64,000 nt of DNA from Arcicella gelida (lineage in GTDB: Bacteria; Bacteroidota; Bacteroidia; Cytophagales; Spirosomataceae). Below, one piece after another: positions 17,076 through 26,455 of this stretch. Position 1 is the stretch's first letter. Each line of letters opens with the position of its first letter. A program made the position numbers and the translations under genes. A model generated the notes under the pieces. That model had not been told where the DNA came from and ran no database searches. It worked only from the letters and a program-made list of their open reading frames with translations. The stretch covers positions 352,266 to 416,265 of the forward strand of contig NZ_JAYGIL010000003.1 in NCBI RefSeq assembly GCF_034931025.1, given 5' to 3'.

Positions 17076-18308
17076 CTATTTCGTTAAAGCAGCTTTAAGA
17101 TTTTCATCTAATGCCGCTAAGAATTCTTCAGTATATAAATAATGCTCGCCATGATTTACTTTATTTCCGTAAATACAAACAGCTAAATCTTTAGTCATTT
17201 TACCAGATTCAACAGTTTCAACACAAACTTGTTCTAAAGTTTGGCAGAAATTGATTAACTCTTGGTTGTCATCTAATTTACCACGGAATTCTAACCCACG
17301 AGTCCAAGCGAAAATAGAAGCGATTGGGTTAGTAGAAGTTGGTTTTCCTTTTTGGTGGTCACGGTAATGACGAGTAACTGTTCCGTGTGCTGCTTCAGCT
17401 TCCATTGTTTGTCCGTCTGGAGTAATCAATACTGAAGTCATCAAACCTAATGAACCGAAACCTTGTGCAACTGTGTCAGACTGAACGTCTCCATCATAGT
17501 TTTTACAAGCCCAAACGAAATTACCATTCCATTTCAAAGCAGAAGCCACCATGTCATCAATCAAACGGTGTTCGTAAACAATTCCTTTTTCAGCGAATGC
17601 TGCTTTGTAATCTGCTTGATAGATTTCTTCAAAAATATCTTTGAAACGGCCATCATATTTTTTCAAGATGGTGTTTTTAGTTGATAAGTATAAAGGCCAT
17701 CCTTTGCTTAAAGCCATGTTGAAACATGAGTGAGCAAATCCACGGATAGACTCGTCAGTGTTGTACATTGTTAAAGCAACACCGTCGTTTTTGAAATTGA
17801 ATACTTCAAAAGTTTGAGCTTCCGAACCATCTTCTGGAGTGAAAGTAACTGTTAATTTACCTTTTCCTTTTGTAACGAAGTCAGTAGCACGGTATTGGTC
17901 ACCAAAAGCGTGACGACCAATCATGATTGGAGCTGTCCAGTTTGGTACTAATCTTGGAACATTAGAACAAACGATTGGCTCACGGAAAACAGTACCATCC
18001 AAGATGTTACGAATTGTTCCGTTTGGCGATTTCCACATTTGTTTCAAGCCGAACTCCTCAACACGTTGTTCGTCTGGCGTGATTGTAGCACATTTGATAC
18101 CAACGCCGTATTGTTTGATAGCATTTGCAGCATCAATTGTTACTTGGTCGTTAGTTTCGTCACGGTATTCCATTCCTAAATCGTAGTATTTAATATCTAC
18201 ATCTAAGTAAGGAGTAATCAATTTATCCTTAATGAATTTCCAGATAATTCGAGTCATTTCGTCGCCATCTAATTCAACGACAGGGTTCGCAACTTTAATT
18301 TTTTCCAT
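17076..18308 (-). CDS. icd: NADP-dependent isocitrate dehydrogenase
   Basis: This 410-residue enzyme of the TCA cycle oxidises isocitrate to 2-oxoglutarate and CO2, making NADPH. The sequence follows the homodimeric eukaryote-like IDH type: VELDGDEMTRIIW at the start, KSPNGTIRNILDGTVFREPI substrate loop, YDGDVQSDTVAQGFGSLGLMTS metal-binding part, EAAHGTVTRHYR and NPIASIFAWTRGL. Length and motifs are complete. A TAnnTTTG-type -7 element (TACCTTTG, minus strand, 18391-18398) lies about 85 bp upstream of the ATG, suggesting a single-gene transcript. Confidence 0.96.
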   Translation of the reverse strand: MEKIKVANPVVELDGDEMTRIIWKFIKDKLITPYLDVDIKYYDLGMEYRDETNDQVTIDAANAIKQYGVGIKCATITPDEQRVEEFGLKQMWKSPNGTIRNILDGTVFREPIVCSNVPRLVPNWTAPIMIGRHAFGDQYRATDFVTKGKGKLTVTFTPEDGSEAQTFEVFNFKNDGVALTMYNTDESIRGFAHSCFNMALSKGWPLYLSTKNTILKKYDGRFKDIFEEIYQADYKAAFAEKGIVYEHRLIDDMVASALKWNGNFVWACKNYDGDVQSDTVAQGFGSLGLMTSVLITPDGQTMEAEAAHGTVTRHYRDHQKGKPTSTNPIASIFAWTRGLEFRGKLDDNQELINFCQTLEQVCVETVESGKMTKDLAVCIYGNKVNHGEHYLYTEEFLAALDENLKAALTK

Positions 18309-18683
18309 TGTGAAATATGCTAATTGGGAATTTTGAATTTTAATTGATTGAATTAATTCAAATTTCTTTTATTAAAGAATTATTTTGGGGCAAAGGTAAT
18401 CAATGTATTAATACGGAATGTGTTTTGTTTATCTAAATTCTATATAGATTCATTCGTGCTTGAAAAAAATACAATTTTTAGTGCCTGAAAATAAAAATAT
18501 TGAAAATCAGGCTTGATAAGAAACCAAGATTTAATTTTTAACTGAAAATGTCATTTTAACTAAAATAGTAACAAATCCTTTGAATATAATAAGAATTAAT
18601 CTACTTACTTTGTATTCTGTTTGAAGGAGAATAATGCTAAAAGTGAAGTATTTACCCCAAAATGATATTAATTAATTTTATTT
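18309..18683. other. Intergenic region between divergent icd and GNAT genes
   Basis: Apart from the likely minus-strand promoter word TACCTTTG at 18391-18398, I see no gene or strong structure. It is AT-rich with stops in every frame. Confidence 0.4.
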
Positions 18684-19100
18684 GTGGAAATCAAAAAGAT
18701 AAGTCCTGAAGATACTTGGTCAATTCGCCAAAGTGTAATGTGGCCCGACAAACCACTTACTTATGTACAATTAGCCGAAGATGAAAATGGTTTACATTAT
18801 GGAGTATTCGAAAATGACGAATTACTTTCAGTTATATCCTTATTTATGGAAAATGACAATGCACAATTTAGAAAATTTGCCACACAAGTAATTCATCAAG
18901 GAAAAGGGCGTGGTTCGGCTTTACTTAATTTCTTGATTCACGAATGTGAAAAACAACATATAAAAAATCTTTGGTGTAATGCCAGAACAACTGCTTATCC
19001 TTTTTATCAAAAATTTGGTTTTGAAATTGTGTCAGAAACTTGGACAAAAGATGGAATCGAGTTTGTGAAAATGAGTAAAACATTCAAAACCCAGATTTAA
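18684..19100 (+). CDS. GNAT family N-acetyltransferase
   Basis: The 138-residue protein starts at a GTG. It has the GNAT fold with acetyl-CoA-binding motif A (ATQVIHQGKGRGSALLNFLIHECEKQ, about 65-90) and the C-terminal AYPFYQKFGFEIVSETW. It transfers an acetyl group to an unknown amine. It is followed after 12 bp by purU and then folA in the same direction, suggesting cotranscription, but no functional link is evident. Confidence 0.88.
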   Translation: MEIKKISPEDTWSIRQSVMWPDKPLTYVQLAEDENGLHYGVFENDELLSVISLFMENDNAQFRKFATQVIHQGKGRGSALLNFLIHECEKQHIKNLWCNARTTAYPFYQKFGFEIVSETWTKDGIEFVKMSKTFKTQI

Positions 19101-19112
19101 TATTCATTAAAA

Positions 19113-19949
19113 ATGACTGATTATATATTAAGAATAGATTGTCCTGACGAAAAAGGACTTGTCCATAAAATTACTGGAGTACTTTTTTTCAACAATCTCA
19201 ATATTGAACGTACCGACGAATTTGTAGATATAGACAACAATCTTTTTTTCATGCGAGTAGCTTTTTCAGGAGATTGTGAACCTGAAAGAATTGAAGATGG
19301 CTTAAGAGGAATTTTACCCAATTCTGCCAATATCGACCTTTCGACCAAGCAAGTAAAAGATGTTGTGGTGTTGGTAACGAAAGAACATCATTGTTTGTCT
19401 GATTTATTGATTCGTAATGAATTTAAGGATTTGCCTTTCAATATTTTAGCTGTTGTCGGTAATCACGAAGTACTGCGTCCGCTTACTGAAAAGTTTAATA
19501 TTCCTTTTCATTACATTCCTGCCGAAGGCATTACTCGTATAGAGCATGAAAAGAAAATAGAAGAATTGGTGAAAAGTTATTCGCCCGATTATTTGATATT
19601 GGCGAAATTTATGCGAATTCTTACCCCAGAATTTACCGAGAAGTTTAGCAAGAAAGTAGTCAATATTCATCACTCGTTTTTACCAGCTTTTATTGGTGCA
19701 AATCCTTACAAACAAGCTTATCAACGAGGCGTGAAAATTATTGGAGCTACAGCACATTTTGTAACGGATGATTTGGATGAAGGTCCAATTATTTTCCAAG
19801 ATATTACTCGGGTAAATCATACCAAAAATGCTTTAGAAATGGCTCAGGCAGGACGTGACGTAGAGAAAATCGTATTGGCAAAAGCCCTAAAATTAGTCTT
19901 TGAAGATAGAGTGTTTATTCACGGAAACAAGACGATTATTTTTGAATAA
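19113..19949 (+). CDS. purU: Formyltetrahydrofolate deformylase
   Basis: The 278-residue enzyme hydrolyses 10-formyl-THF to THF and formate, balancing one-carbon pools and supplying formate to purine synthesis. An N-terminal ACT domain (LRIDCPDEKGLVHKITGVLFFNNLNIERTDEFVD) precedes a formyltransferase-like catalytic domain (FNILAVVGNHEVL, YSPDYLILAKFMRILTPEF, VNIHHSFLPAFIGANPYKQAYQRGVKIIGATAHFVTDDLDEGPII). Its position just before folA fits a folate-linked pair. Confidence 0.95.
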   Translation: MTDYILRIDCPDEKGLVHKITGVLFFNNLNIERTDEFVDIDNNLFFMRVAFSGDCEPERIEDGLRGILPNSANIDLSTKQVKDVVVLVTKEHHCLSDLLIRNEFKDLPFNILAVVGNHEVLRPLTEKFNIPFHYIPAEGITRIEHEKKIEELVKSYSPDYLILAKFMRILTPEFTEKFSKKVVNIHHSFLPAFIGANPYKQAYQRGVKIIGATAHFVTDDLDEGPIIFQDITRVNHTKNALEMAQAGRDVEKIVLAKALKLVFEDRVFIHGNKTIIFE

Positions 19950-19966
19950 AAATAAATAAAACTACT

Positions 19967-20455
19967 TTGAAATTATCAATCATCGTTGCCGTTGCAGAAA
20001 ATGGCGTTATCGGACATAATAATCAGTTGATTTGGCATTTGCCAGAAGATTTAAAAATGTTTAAAAGACTTACTTCGGGGCATCCGATTATTATGGGTCG
20101 TAAAACTTTTGAATCTATCGGAAAGCCTTTGCCGAACCGTACTTCAATTATTATTACAAAAAATCCTGAATTTCAAATTGAAGGTTGCATTACGGTTCAT
20201 TCTTTGGAAGAAGCCATCGAAGCAGCCAACGAAATAGAAGAAAACGAGGCTTTTATTATTGGTGGAGCAGAAATTTATCGCTTGGCTTTGCCTTTTGCAG
20301 ATACGATTTACTTAACAGAAGTACATCATGTCTTTGAAGGCGATACTTTTTTCCCAGCAATTGATAAAGACCTTTGGGAAGAAGTAAACCGAACCGACCA
20401 CGACACAGACGAAAAACATTTATACAAATACTCTTTTGTGGAATTGGAGAAATAA
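19967..20455 (+). CDS. folA: Dihydrofolate reductase
   Basis: The 162-residue enzyme reduces dihydrofolate to tetrahydrofolate with NADPH. Typical motifs are SIIVAVAENGVIGHNNQLIWHLPEDLKMFKRLTSGHPIIMGRKTFESIGKPLPNRT, the IIGGAEIYRLALPFADTIYLTEV core and the C-terminal FEGDTFFP. The start is a TTG at 19967, giving the canonical short N-terminus (KLSIIVAVAENGVIG); no upstream ATG is in frame. It follows purU by 17 bp. Confidence 0.95.
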   Translation: MKLSIIVAVAENGVIGHNNQLIWHLPEDLKMFKRLTSGHPIIMGRKTFESIGKPLPNRTSIIITKNPEFQIEGCITVHSLEEAIEAANEIEENEAFIIGGAEIYRLALPFADTIYLTEVHHVFEGDTFFPAIDKDLWEEVNRTDHDTDEKHLYKYSFVELEK

Positions 20456-20537
20456 GTAAACTGAATTTGAAAATTTGAAGGTGTGCTGATTTGAAGATTG
20501 TTTTAATCAGTAATATTAAAAATCAAACTAATAATTT

Positions 20538-20593
20538 GTAGCGGCAAACCCTTGCGGTTGCCGTTTTAGATAAGGTAACCGCAAGGGTTACCT
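20538..20593. repeat. Inverted pair of REP hairpins
   Basis: The hairpin at 20542-20563 (CGGCAAACCCTTGCGGTTGC core) is followed by an inverted relative at 20574-20592 (GGTAACCGCAAGGGTTACC). Both match the palindromes of the RAYT-linked array and form a minimal BIME between folA and moaE. Confidence 0.85.
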
Positions 20594-20665
20594 CTAACAT
20601 GTTTAGTCTAATGAGTATTATTAAATGACGCTAAACTTTGCATCAATTCACAATTCTTAATTAAA

Positions 20666-21076
20666 ATGATACAAATAGCCGACAAAGCCATTGATATTCA
20701 AGCTTGCATTGATGCCGCACAGTCTGACCGTGCGGGAGCTGTGGATGTATTTATCGGAACAGTCAGAAATCATAATAAACAAAAAGAAGTTGTTCGACTC
20801 ATTTTTGAAACCTATGATACGATGGCAGTCAAAAAAATGCAAGAACTTGCCGACCAAGCTTGTGAAAAATGGGAAATCGAAAAAGTAGTAATGGTTCATC
20901 GCAAAGGAGTATTAGAAATCGGTGATGTAGCCGTAGTAATTGCCGTTTCTACGCCACATCGTAAAGCATCATTCGAGGCTTGTCAGTGGTTAATTGATAC
21001 TTTAAAGCAAGTAGTACCCATCTGGAAAAGAGAGGTTTATGAAAATGGTGAAGAATGGTTAGAAGCCCATCCTTAA
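20666..21076 (+). CDS. moaE: Molybdopterin synthase catalytic subunit
   Basis: The 136-residue MoaE transfers sulfur from MoaD thiocarboxylate to precursor Z, making molybdopterin. Family motifs are GAVDVFIGTVRNHNK, LIFETYDTMAVKKM, VVMVHRKGVLEIGDVAVVIAVSTPHRKASFEACQWLIDTLKQVVPIWKRE and EEWLEAHP. The putative catalytic lysine lies in PIWKRE. No other moa gene is adjacent. The stop abuts the convergent LuxE-like gene with no spacer. Confidence 0.95.
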   Translation: MIQIADKAIDIQACIDAAQSDRAGAVDVFIGTVRNHNKQKEVVRLIFETYDTMAVKKMQELADQACEKWEIEKVVMVHRKGVLEIGDVAVVIAVSTPHRKASFEACQWLIDTLKQVVPIWKREVYENGEEWLEAHP

Positions 21077-22123
21077 TTACATAATCATCAAATTACAGCC
21101 ACGAATATCCGAATTGTCGAATCTCCCCAATACTCTAAATTGTTGATTTCCTGTGACAAATGAGCCTAAATCTTTAGTTTCTATAAAAGAACATGAATCA
21201 ACATTGGCTAAATCAATGACGTTGATGCCACCTCTTTGTTGATTTTCAAAGTTAAATGGGTCGTTTACATCACGTAATAAAATCTTCATCGAAGCAGGTA
21301 AATCAAAAATACCCTCGCCAAAAGAGTAGCCTTGAGAAAGTAATTCCGTCATGCCATATTCTGAATGAATTTTATCGACAGAAAAGGCTTTCGTTAAGAT
21401 TTCGTGTACTTCTTCTCGCAATAACTCTTTTCTTCTGCCTTTCATTCCGCCCGTTTCCATCACGATTAAGTTGTTGAAATCTTGTAAAAAAGATAAATCT
21501 AAGCTTGCTTCGGCAAAATCCAACAAACCAAAAGTAACGCCGATTAAAAGAATTTTTTTCTCAGGATTTTCTGTCGAAATACGCTTCATTGTTTCTCCTA
21601 ATTCCTGATAATTATTCAAGTAAAATCCTGAATCTGGCGATTTACTTTGTTGAATAAAATGCTGAACCATGTAAACCAAAGAAGAATTATTACGTTCAAG
21701 ATAGGAGGGAAGTAAAGCTAAAATGGTAAAGTCTGAAAGTTTTCCATAAAATTTCTCAAAAATTTGTTCCGCAATTTGCAAGTAAAAATCAGGGTCGGCT
21801 ACTAAATGTCTTGAAGTATTTTGTCCAGTCGTTCCGCTACTTTCAAAGATAACTTTAGGCTGAATATCGCCAGTGATAATACTTTGAGTCTTGAAAAATT
21901 CTATCGGTAAAAAAGGAATGTCTTTAATTGACTGGACTTTTGATACATCAACTTGAAGATTTTTTAAGTACTTTGCGTAAGTAATGTTATTTTGTGCTTG
22001 AAAACGGAAAATATCCAAAGCCAAAGCATCAAAATTTGCTGGATTTACTGTTAAAACGCTTGCTTTTAGTTGTGTTGATGTTATCATTTTTGTGGTCGAT
22101 TCTTCAAATCTATCTACTGCCAT
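21077..22123 (-). CDS. LuxE/acyl-protein synthetase-like enzyme
   Basis: The 348-residue protein is related to LuxE acyl-protein synthetases of the ANL (adenylate-forming) superfamily. It has an N-terminal helical part, the phosphate-binding motif ESSGTTGQNTSRH (about 92-104), METGGMKGRRKELLREEVHEIL and the Y-G-M-T-E-L motif (HSEYGMTELLSQGY). The C-terminal VLGRFDNSDIRGCNLMIM ends the adenylation fold. It should activate a carboxylic acid with ATP. No luxC/luxD partner is near, so the natural acceptor is unknown. The start could also be the second Met 12 codons downstream. Confidence 0.8.
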   Translation of the reverse strand: MAVDRFEESTTKMITSTQLKASVLTVNPANFDALALDIFRFQAQNNITYAKYLKNLQVDVSKVQSIKDIPFLPIEFFKTQSIITGDIQPKVIFESSGTTGQNTSRHLVADPDFYLQIAEQIFEKFYGKLSDFTILALLPSYLERNNSSLVYMVQHFIQQSKSPDSGFYLNNYQELGETMKRISTENPEKKILLIGVTFGLLDFAEASLDLSFLQDFNNLIVMETGGMKGRRKELLREEVHEILTKAFSVDKIHSEYGMTELLSQGYSFGEGIFDLPASMKILLRDVNDPFNFENQQRGGINVIDLANVDSCSFIETKDLGSFVTGNQQFRVLGRFDNSDIRGCNLMIM

Positions 22124-22217
22124 TCTACAAAATTAAGCAATTCTGTAAATTGCAGAACAATAAAGCAACAAGCAAGAAGGATAAAACGTTATATCGTCAA
22201 AATATTTTTTTTATACT

Positions 22218-22763
22218 ATGAAGAAGATTTTATACATATTTGGATTTTTAATATTGATGGTTTCTTGTACTGGGCTACCAGATTTCAGTAATACGCCAAG
22301 TATTTCCTATAATAATGTTCGTATTTTAACGGGTACAAGTACGGGGCAATTGGGTAATCCGACTAAAAGAGATTCTGTAATTATATCTATTGACTACCAA
22401 GATGGCGATGGTGATTTAGGATTCAATGATGCTGATTTTGCAGCACTCCAAAAACAATATGGTTTAGATGTAAGAACTTTTTTGATTGAACTTTATGTAA
22501 AAAAGAATGGAGCATTTGTATTGACCAATCCAAGCGTAAAGTATGGAGGAAATATTAGATTCCGATTGAAAGAAGGAGCTAAGCCTGGGCCAATCGAAGG
22601 AGTAATTGATTATTCTGTAAATTTTGAGTATAACTTAATCGAAGGAATCCCTGAATTAACTGGTAAGCGGGACACGGTAAAATTTGACGTAACCATTAAG
22701 GATAGAGCGATGAATACCAGCAATACCATTCAAACACCAGAGGTTGTGATTTATAAAGAATAA
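22218..22763 (+). CDS. Hypothetical lipoprotein
   Basis: The 181-residue protein has a type II signal peptide with lipobox-like LILMVSC (Cys about 18). The body is beta-rich, with an Asp-rich turn (DYQDGDGDLGFNDADF) that may bind calcium. A strong terminator follows. The paired sequence DGDGDLG is common in Bacteroidota surface lipoproteins of unknown role. Confidence 0.7.
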   Translation: MKKILYIFGFLILMVSCTGLPDFSNTPSISYNNVRILTGTSTGQLGNPTKRDSVIISIDYQDGDGDLGFNDADFAALQKQYGLDVRTFLIELYVKKNGAFVLTNPSVKYGGNIRFRLKEGAKPGPIEGVIDYSVNFEYNLIEGIPELTGKRDTVKFDVTIKDRAMNTSNTIQTPEVVIYKE

Positions 22764-22785
22764 AAATCCTAAATATATCTTCTAA

Positions 22786-22817
22786 AAAATAGGCATGGCT
22801 TCGGTCATGCCTATTTT
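22786..22817 (+). terminator. Intrinsic terminator after the lipoprotein gene
   Basis: A 12-bp perfect stem (22786-22797 with 22806-22817, AAAATAGGCATG) has the stable loop GCTTCGGT and is followed by GTTTTG. Confidence 0.85.
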
Positions 22818-22957
22818 GTTTTGGGCTATTACAGCTTTGTAACAGCCTTTTCTACGCTATTTTTTTTAACTTTGATGATATATCTTACAATTAATTCTGT
22901 ACAAACCGAAAAGCTATTCGTCAAATCATTAATCAACAATCAATTCCCATAACATTC

Positions 22958-25147
22958 GTGAAAAAACTACTCTTTTTTGCCTTAGTAATCTTCTCTGCTA
23001 ATAATTACTCCGCATTGGCACAAAACAAAAAAGCCATTACTTTAGAAGACATCTGGTCTAAATACACTTTTGTACAGAAACAAGTACAAAACATCAACTG
23101 GATGAAAGATGGTGCATACTATACTGCCCTTGATAATGGCAAAGTTATCAAACACCAAGTAACAGATGGTGCTGCGGTTGAAACTTTATTCAACGAAGCC
23201 GTGAGTGTTGAAAACTTAGGAAAGAAAATCATCGTGGATGATTACGCTCTTTCTGCCGATGAACAAAAATTATTGATAAGTACTGAGTCTGAACCAATTT
23301 ATCGTAGAAGTTCTAAGGAAGAAAACTTCGTTTATGACTTAAAGACCAAGAAATTAGTCCAGTTATCAAGCGGTGGAAAACAAATGTTTGCTACTTTTTC
23401 GCCTGATGGTGCTAAAGTCGCTTTTGTTCGTCAGAATAATTTGTTTGTGGTTGATTTAGCAACCATGTCTGAACAAAAAATTACCAACGATGGTAAGTGG
23501 AATTATATCATCAACGGTGCTTGCGACTGGGTTTATGAAGAAGAATTCTCGTTTGCTCGTGCTTTTCAATGGTCACCAGATAGTAAAAAGATTGCTTTCT
23601 ATACTTTCGACGAAACCAATGTTCCAGAATACAATATGCAAATGTGGGGCAAGCTTTATCCTACAGATTACCGCTATAAATATCCAAAAGCTGGCGAAGC
23701 AAACTCTACAGTAAGCATTTCAGTACATCATTTATCAGAAGGGAAAACCATTAAAATGGACATTGGTTCTGAAACAGATATGTATATTCCAAGAATCCGC
23801 TGGACACAAGATGCTAACGTACTTTCAATAGAAAGATTAAACCGTTTACAAAATCGTTTGGACATTATTCATGCTGATGCCCAAACTGGTACAGGCAATA
23901 TTGTGCTTACAGAAACAAGTAATACTTATGTGGATGTTGAAAACTTCGGAGATGATTTGACTTATTTATCAGATGGAAAATCATTTATCATGTCTTCTGA
24001 AAAAGATGGCTTTAAACACCTTTATCACTATGATATAACTGGTAAATTAATTCGCCAAATCACGAATGGTAAGTGGGAAGTAGATAATTTTTATGGCATC
24101 GACGAGAATACTAAAACACTCTATTTTACTTCTACCGAATTATCAAATACTGAACGCCAATTATTCAGTATTTCTTTAGAAGGAAAACTAAAAAAACAAC
24201 TTTCGCAAGAGCATGGCATGAATACCGCAAGCTTTAGCAACGACTTCAAATATTATATCCTTCAACATTCTGCTTCCAATAGTCCACTGAAAGTAAGTTT
24301 ACACAAAGCACCATCGGGACAATTAGTAAAAGTATTAGAAGATAATGCCGCACTCAGAAAAACACTTGAAAGCTTTGATATTGCCCAAAAAGAATTCATG
24401 ACTATCAGAACCTCAGAGAACATTGAGCTAAACGCATGGATGATTAAACCAACGGATTTTGACCCTAAAAAGAAATATCCAGTCTTTATGTTCTTGTATG
24501 GTGGGCCGGGCAGTCAGCAAGTATTGAATCAATTTGATAGCTTTAATGCTTTTTGGTATCAACATTTGGCTCAAAAAGGATACATCGTGGCATGTGTAGA
24601 TAACCGTGGTACAGGCGGAAAAGGAGCAGACTTTAAGAAATGTACCTACTTGAATTTAGGGAAATTAGAAGTAAAAGACCAAATAGAAGCCGCCAAATAC
24701 TGGGGTAATTTGCCTTATGTAGATAAAACAAGAATTGGTATTCAAGGATGGAGTTATGGTGGCTATATGTCATCCAACTGTTTGTTTCAAGGAGCTGATT
24801 ATTTTAAAGCAGCCATTGCCGTTGCACCCGTAACCAACTGGCGTTTTTATGATAGCATTTATACTGAACGCTTCTTGAGAACGCCCCAAGAAAATGCAAA
24901 AGGCTATGATGAAAACTCACCCGTTACTTATGCCAAAAACTTAAAAGGAAATTTCTTATTAGTACACGGTACAGGCGACGACAACGTTCATTTTCAGAAT
25001 TCAATCGCTTTAGAGGAGGCATTGATTAAGGCAAATAAACAATTTCAATCGTTTTATTACCCTAACAAGAATCATGGTATCTATGGAGGAAACACACGTT
25101 TCCATCTTTACACAATGATGACCAACTTTATCGAGAAAAACTTATAA
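22958..25147 (+). CDS. Dipeptidyl peptidase IV-type S9B serine peptidase
   Basis: The 729-residue exported peptidase uses a GTG start and has a signal peptide ending SALAQ. An N-terminal beta-propeller (about 40-460) includes the S9B Glu-Glu motif CDWVYEEEFSFARAFQWSPDS, which anchors the free N-terminus of the substrate. The C-terminal alpha/beta-hydrolase domain carries Ser in GWSYGGYMS (about 599), Asp in HGTGDDNVHFQ (about 674-675) and His in NKNHGIYGG (about 706). It releases Xaa-Pro or Xaa-Ala dipeptides in the periplasm. The triad is intact. Confidence 0.95.
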   Translation: MKKLLFFALVIFSANNYSALAQNKKAITLEDIWSKYTFVQKQVQNINWMKDGAYYTALDNGKVIKHQVTDGAAVETLFNEAVSVENLGKKIIVDDYALSADEQKLLISTESEPIYRRSSKEENFVYDLKTKKLVQLSSGGKQMFATFSPDGAKVAFVRQNNLFVVDLATMSEQKITNDGKWNYIINGACDWVYEEEFSFARAFQWSPDSKKIAFYTFDETNVPEYNMQMWGKLYPTDYRYKYPKAGEANSTVSISVHHLSEGKTIKMDIGSETDMYIPRIRWTQDANVLSIERLNRLQNRLDIIHADAQTGTGNIVLTETSNTYVDVENFGDDLTYLSDGKSFIMSSEKDGFKHLYHYDITGKLIRQITNGKWEVDNFYGIDENTKTLYFTSTELSNTERQLFSISLEGKLKKQLSQEHGMNTASFSNDFKYYILQHSASNSPLKVSLHKAPSGQLVKVLEDNAALRKTLESFDIAQKEFMTIRTSENIELNAWMIKPTDFDPKKKYPVFMFLYGGPGSQQVLNQFDSFNAFWYQHLAQKGYIVACVDNRGTGGKGADFKKCTYLNLGKLEVKDQIEAAKYWGNLPYVDKTRIGIQGWSYGGYMSSNCLFQGADYFKAAIAVAPVTNWRFYDSIYTERFLRTPQENAKGYDENSPVTYAKNLKGNFLLVHGTGDDNVHFQNSIALEEALIKANKQFQSFYYPNKNHGIYGGNTRFHLYTMMTNFIEKNL

Positions 25148-25378
25148 GCATTCCTGATTAATAGGGAAGGTACAGAGCGTAGAAGCAATTGGCTATTGTT
25201 TAAGTAATATTAAGGGAGGTAAATATGAGTTGTGAATTGTGAATGATGAGTTGTGAGTTTAAAATATTGATATACAATGTTTTAAATTGAAAAAGATGTC
25301 GTTATTCATTTTGAATATAATATTTATTTTAAAAGACAAATCACTTAATGAATACTTTCGATAGCCAATTTTATAAAT

Positions 25379-25756
25379 GCAGTCGCTTATCCCGTCCGTG
25401 CGATAGCCTATCCCGTGAGTGCAGGAGCTAATAATATCAATGCAGTCGCCTATCCCGTCAGTGCAGGAGCAAATAGTATCAATGCAGTCGCTCATTCCGT
25501 CAGTGCAGGAGCAAATAGTATCAATGCAGTCGCCTATCCCGTTAGTGCAGGAGCTAATAGTATCAGTGCAGTCGCCTATCCCGTCAATGCAGGAGCTAAT
25601 AGTATCATTGCAGTCGCTTATCCCGTGAGTGCAGGAGCTAATATTATGAATGCAGTCGTCTATCCCGTAAGTGCAGGAGCTAATATTATCAATGCAGTCG
25701 CCTATCCCGTGAGTGCAGGAGCTAATATTATCAATGCAGTCGCCTATCCCGTTTGT
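25379..25756. repeat. Exact 21-bp-pitch array, two alternating unit types
   Basis: Eighteen blocks of exactly 21 bp run without any insertion or deletion. After two related leading blocks (25379, 25400), type B (GCAGGAGCTAATANTATCAA-T) alternates with type A (GCAGTCGCCTATCCCGTNAG-T), giving a 42-bp period. All blocks begin with GC (mostly GCA) and end in T. Because 42 is divisible by three and stops are lacking, several frames are open on both strands (plus-frame SAGANNINAVAYPV repeats, minus-frame CIDNISSCTHGIGD repeats). I cannot decide whether any is translated; the minus ORF begins with TTG inside a separate hairpin repeat, which argues against it. Confidence 0.9.
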
Positions 25757-25767
25757 CACATCCGTAG

Positions 25768-25786
25768 CACGAGTTTCCAACTCGTG
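25768..25786. repeat. Dispersed hairpin (CACGAGTT-TCC-AACTCGTG)
   Basis: A perfect 8-bp stem and 3-nt loop, preceded by CCGTAG and followed by AAAT. A near-identical copy is at 27321-27339. It lies immediately after the 21-bp array. Confidence 0.75.
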
Positions 25787-25943
25787 AAATAGAGAATAGT
25801 TTTATTAAGCCATCGAAATTAATGATAAGCAATATATGAAACTCTGCTTCGCAATACCTGAATTATTGATATATAATTTGGAGGAGTATAGTATTTATTA
25901 TGAATGTTTTCAAGGTCCTGATTGGTCAGAAGATTGAAACTAA

Positions 25944-26396
25944 TCATTTGGCACTGTCCGCCTTTATTTCATTTAATTGGTTAGTTATTTGTTTTGCATA
26001 GAATTGAGAATCATTTTTAAAAAACAATTTCAAATCTTCTGTCATCTTGATTCTAAATGTGTATTTTTCCCCATTACTCATATAAATTGTATAAGCATTA
26101 TTGAATACACTTGTCATCTCAATTTGTTTAAATTGAGCAATCGGAACTTTTTGTGTACCATAGATATTCTGGAGTATTAGAAAACCGTCTTCATACCAAA
26201 TGTTCCACATTTTCGCACTGCTATAATTGATAATAACGGTTATCAATAGAATCAAAATCATCATCAATAGTCCATTTAATGTAAAAGAATACAGTATTAT
26301 AATTGTTGAAACTATTAAAAAAGACAAAGTGAAAATCCAAGTCATTATTTGAGAGATTTTTATATCAAACCGACTTATGTTAATTCTATCAATCAT
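25944..26396 (-). CDS. Hypothetical membrane protein with PH-like tail
   Basis: The 150-residue protein has two adjacent hydrophobic segments at about 15-36 and 39-62, then a soluble C-terminal part with alternating beta strands (YEDGFLILQNIYGTQKVPIAQFKQIEMTSVFNNAYTIYMSNGEKYTFRI). That part resembles the PH-like domains of small bacterial membrane proteins. Function unknown. Confidence 0.55.
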   Translation of the reverse strand: MIDRINISRFDIKISQIMTWIFTLSFLIVSTIIILYSFTLNGLLMMILILLITVIINYSSAKMWNIWYEDGFLILQNIYGTQKVPIAQFKQIEMTSVFNNAYTIYMSNGEKYTFRIKMTEDLKLFFKNDSQFYAKQITNQLNEIKADSAK

Positions 26397-26455
26397 TTTA
26401 GTAAAAGGTATGAGTTGATTCTTCTATTCATATTAAAGAAAAGAAATTATAGCAA

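Noticed and set aside
25259..25792. ORFs on both strands over the second array (173, 125 and 69 residues)
   Set aside because: All come from a stop-free repeat whose length is divisible by three. The longest starts with TTG inside an unrelated hairpin element. Not called as genes without expression data.
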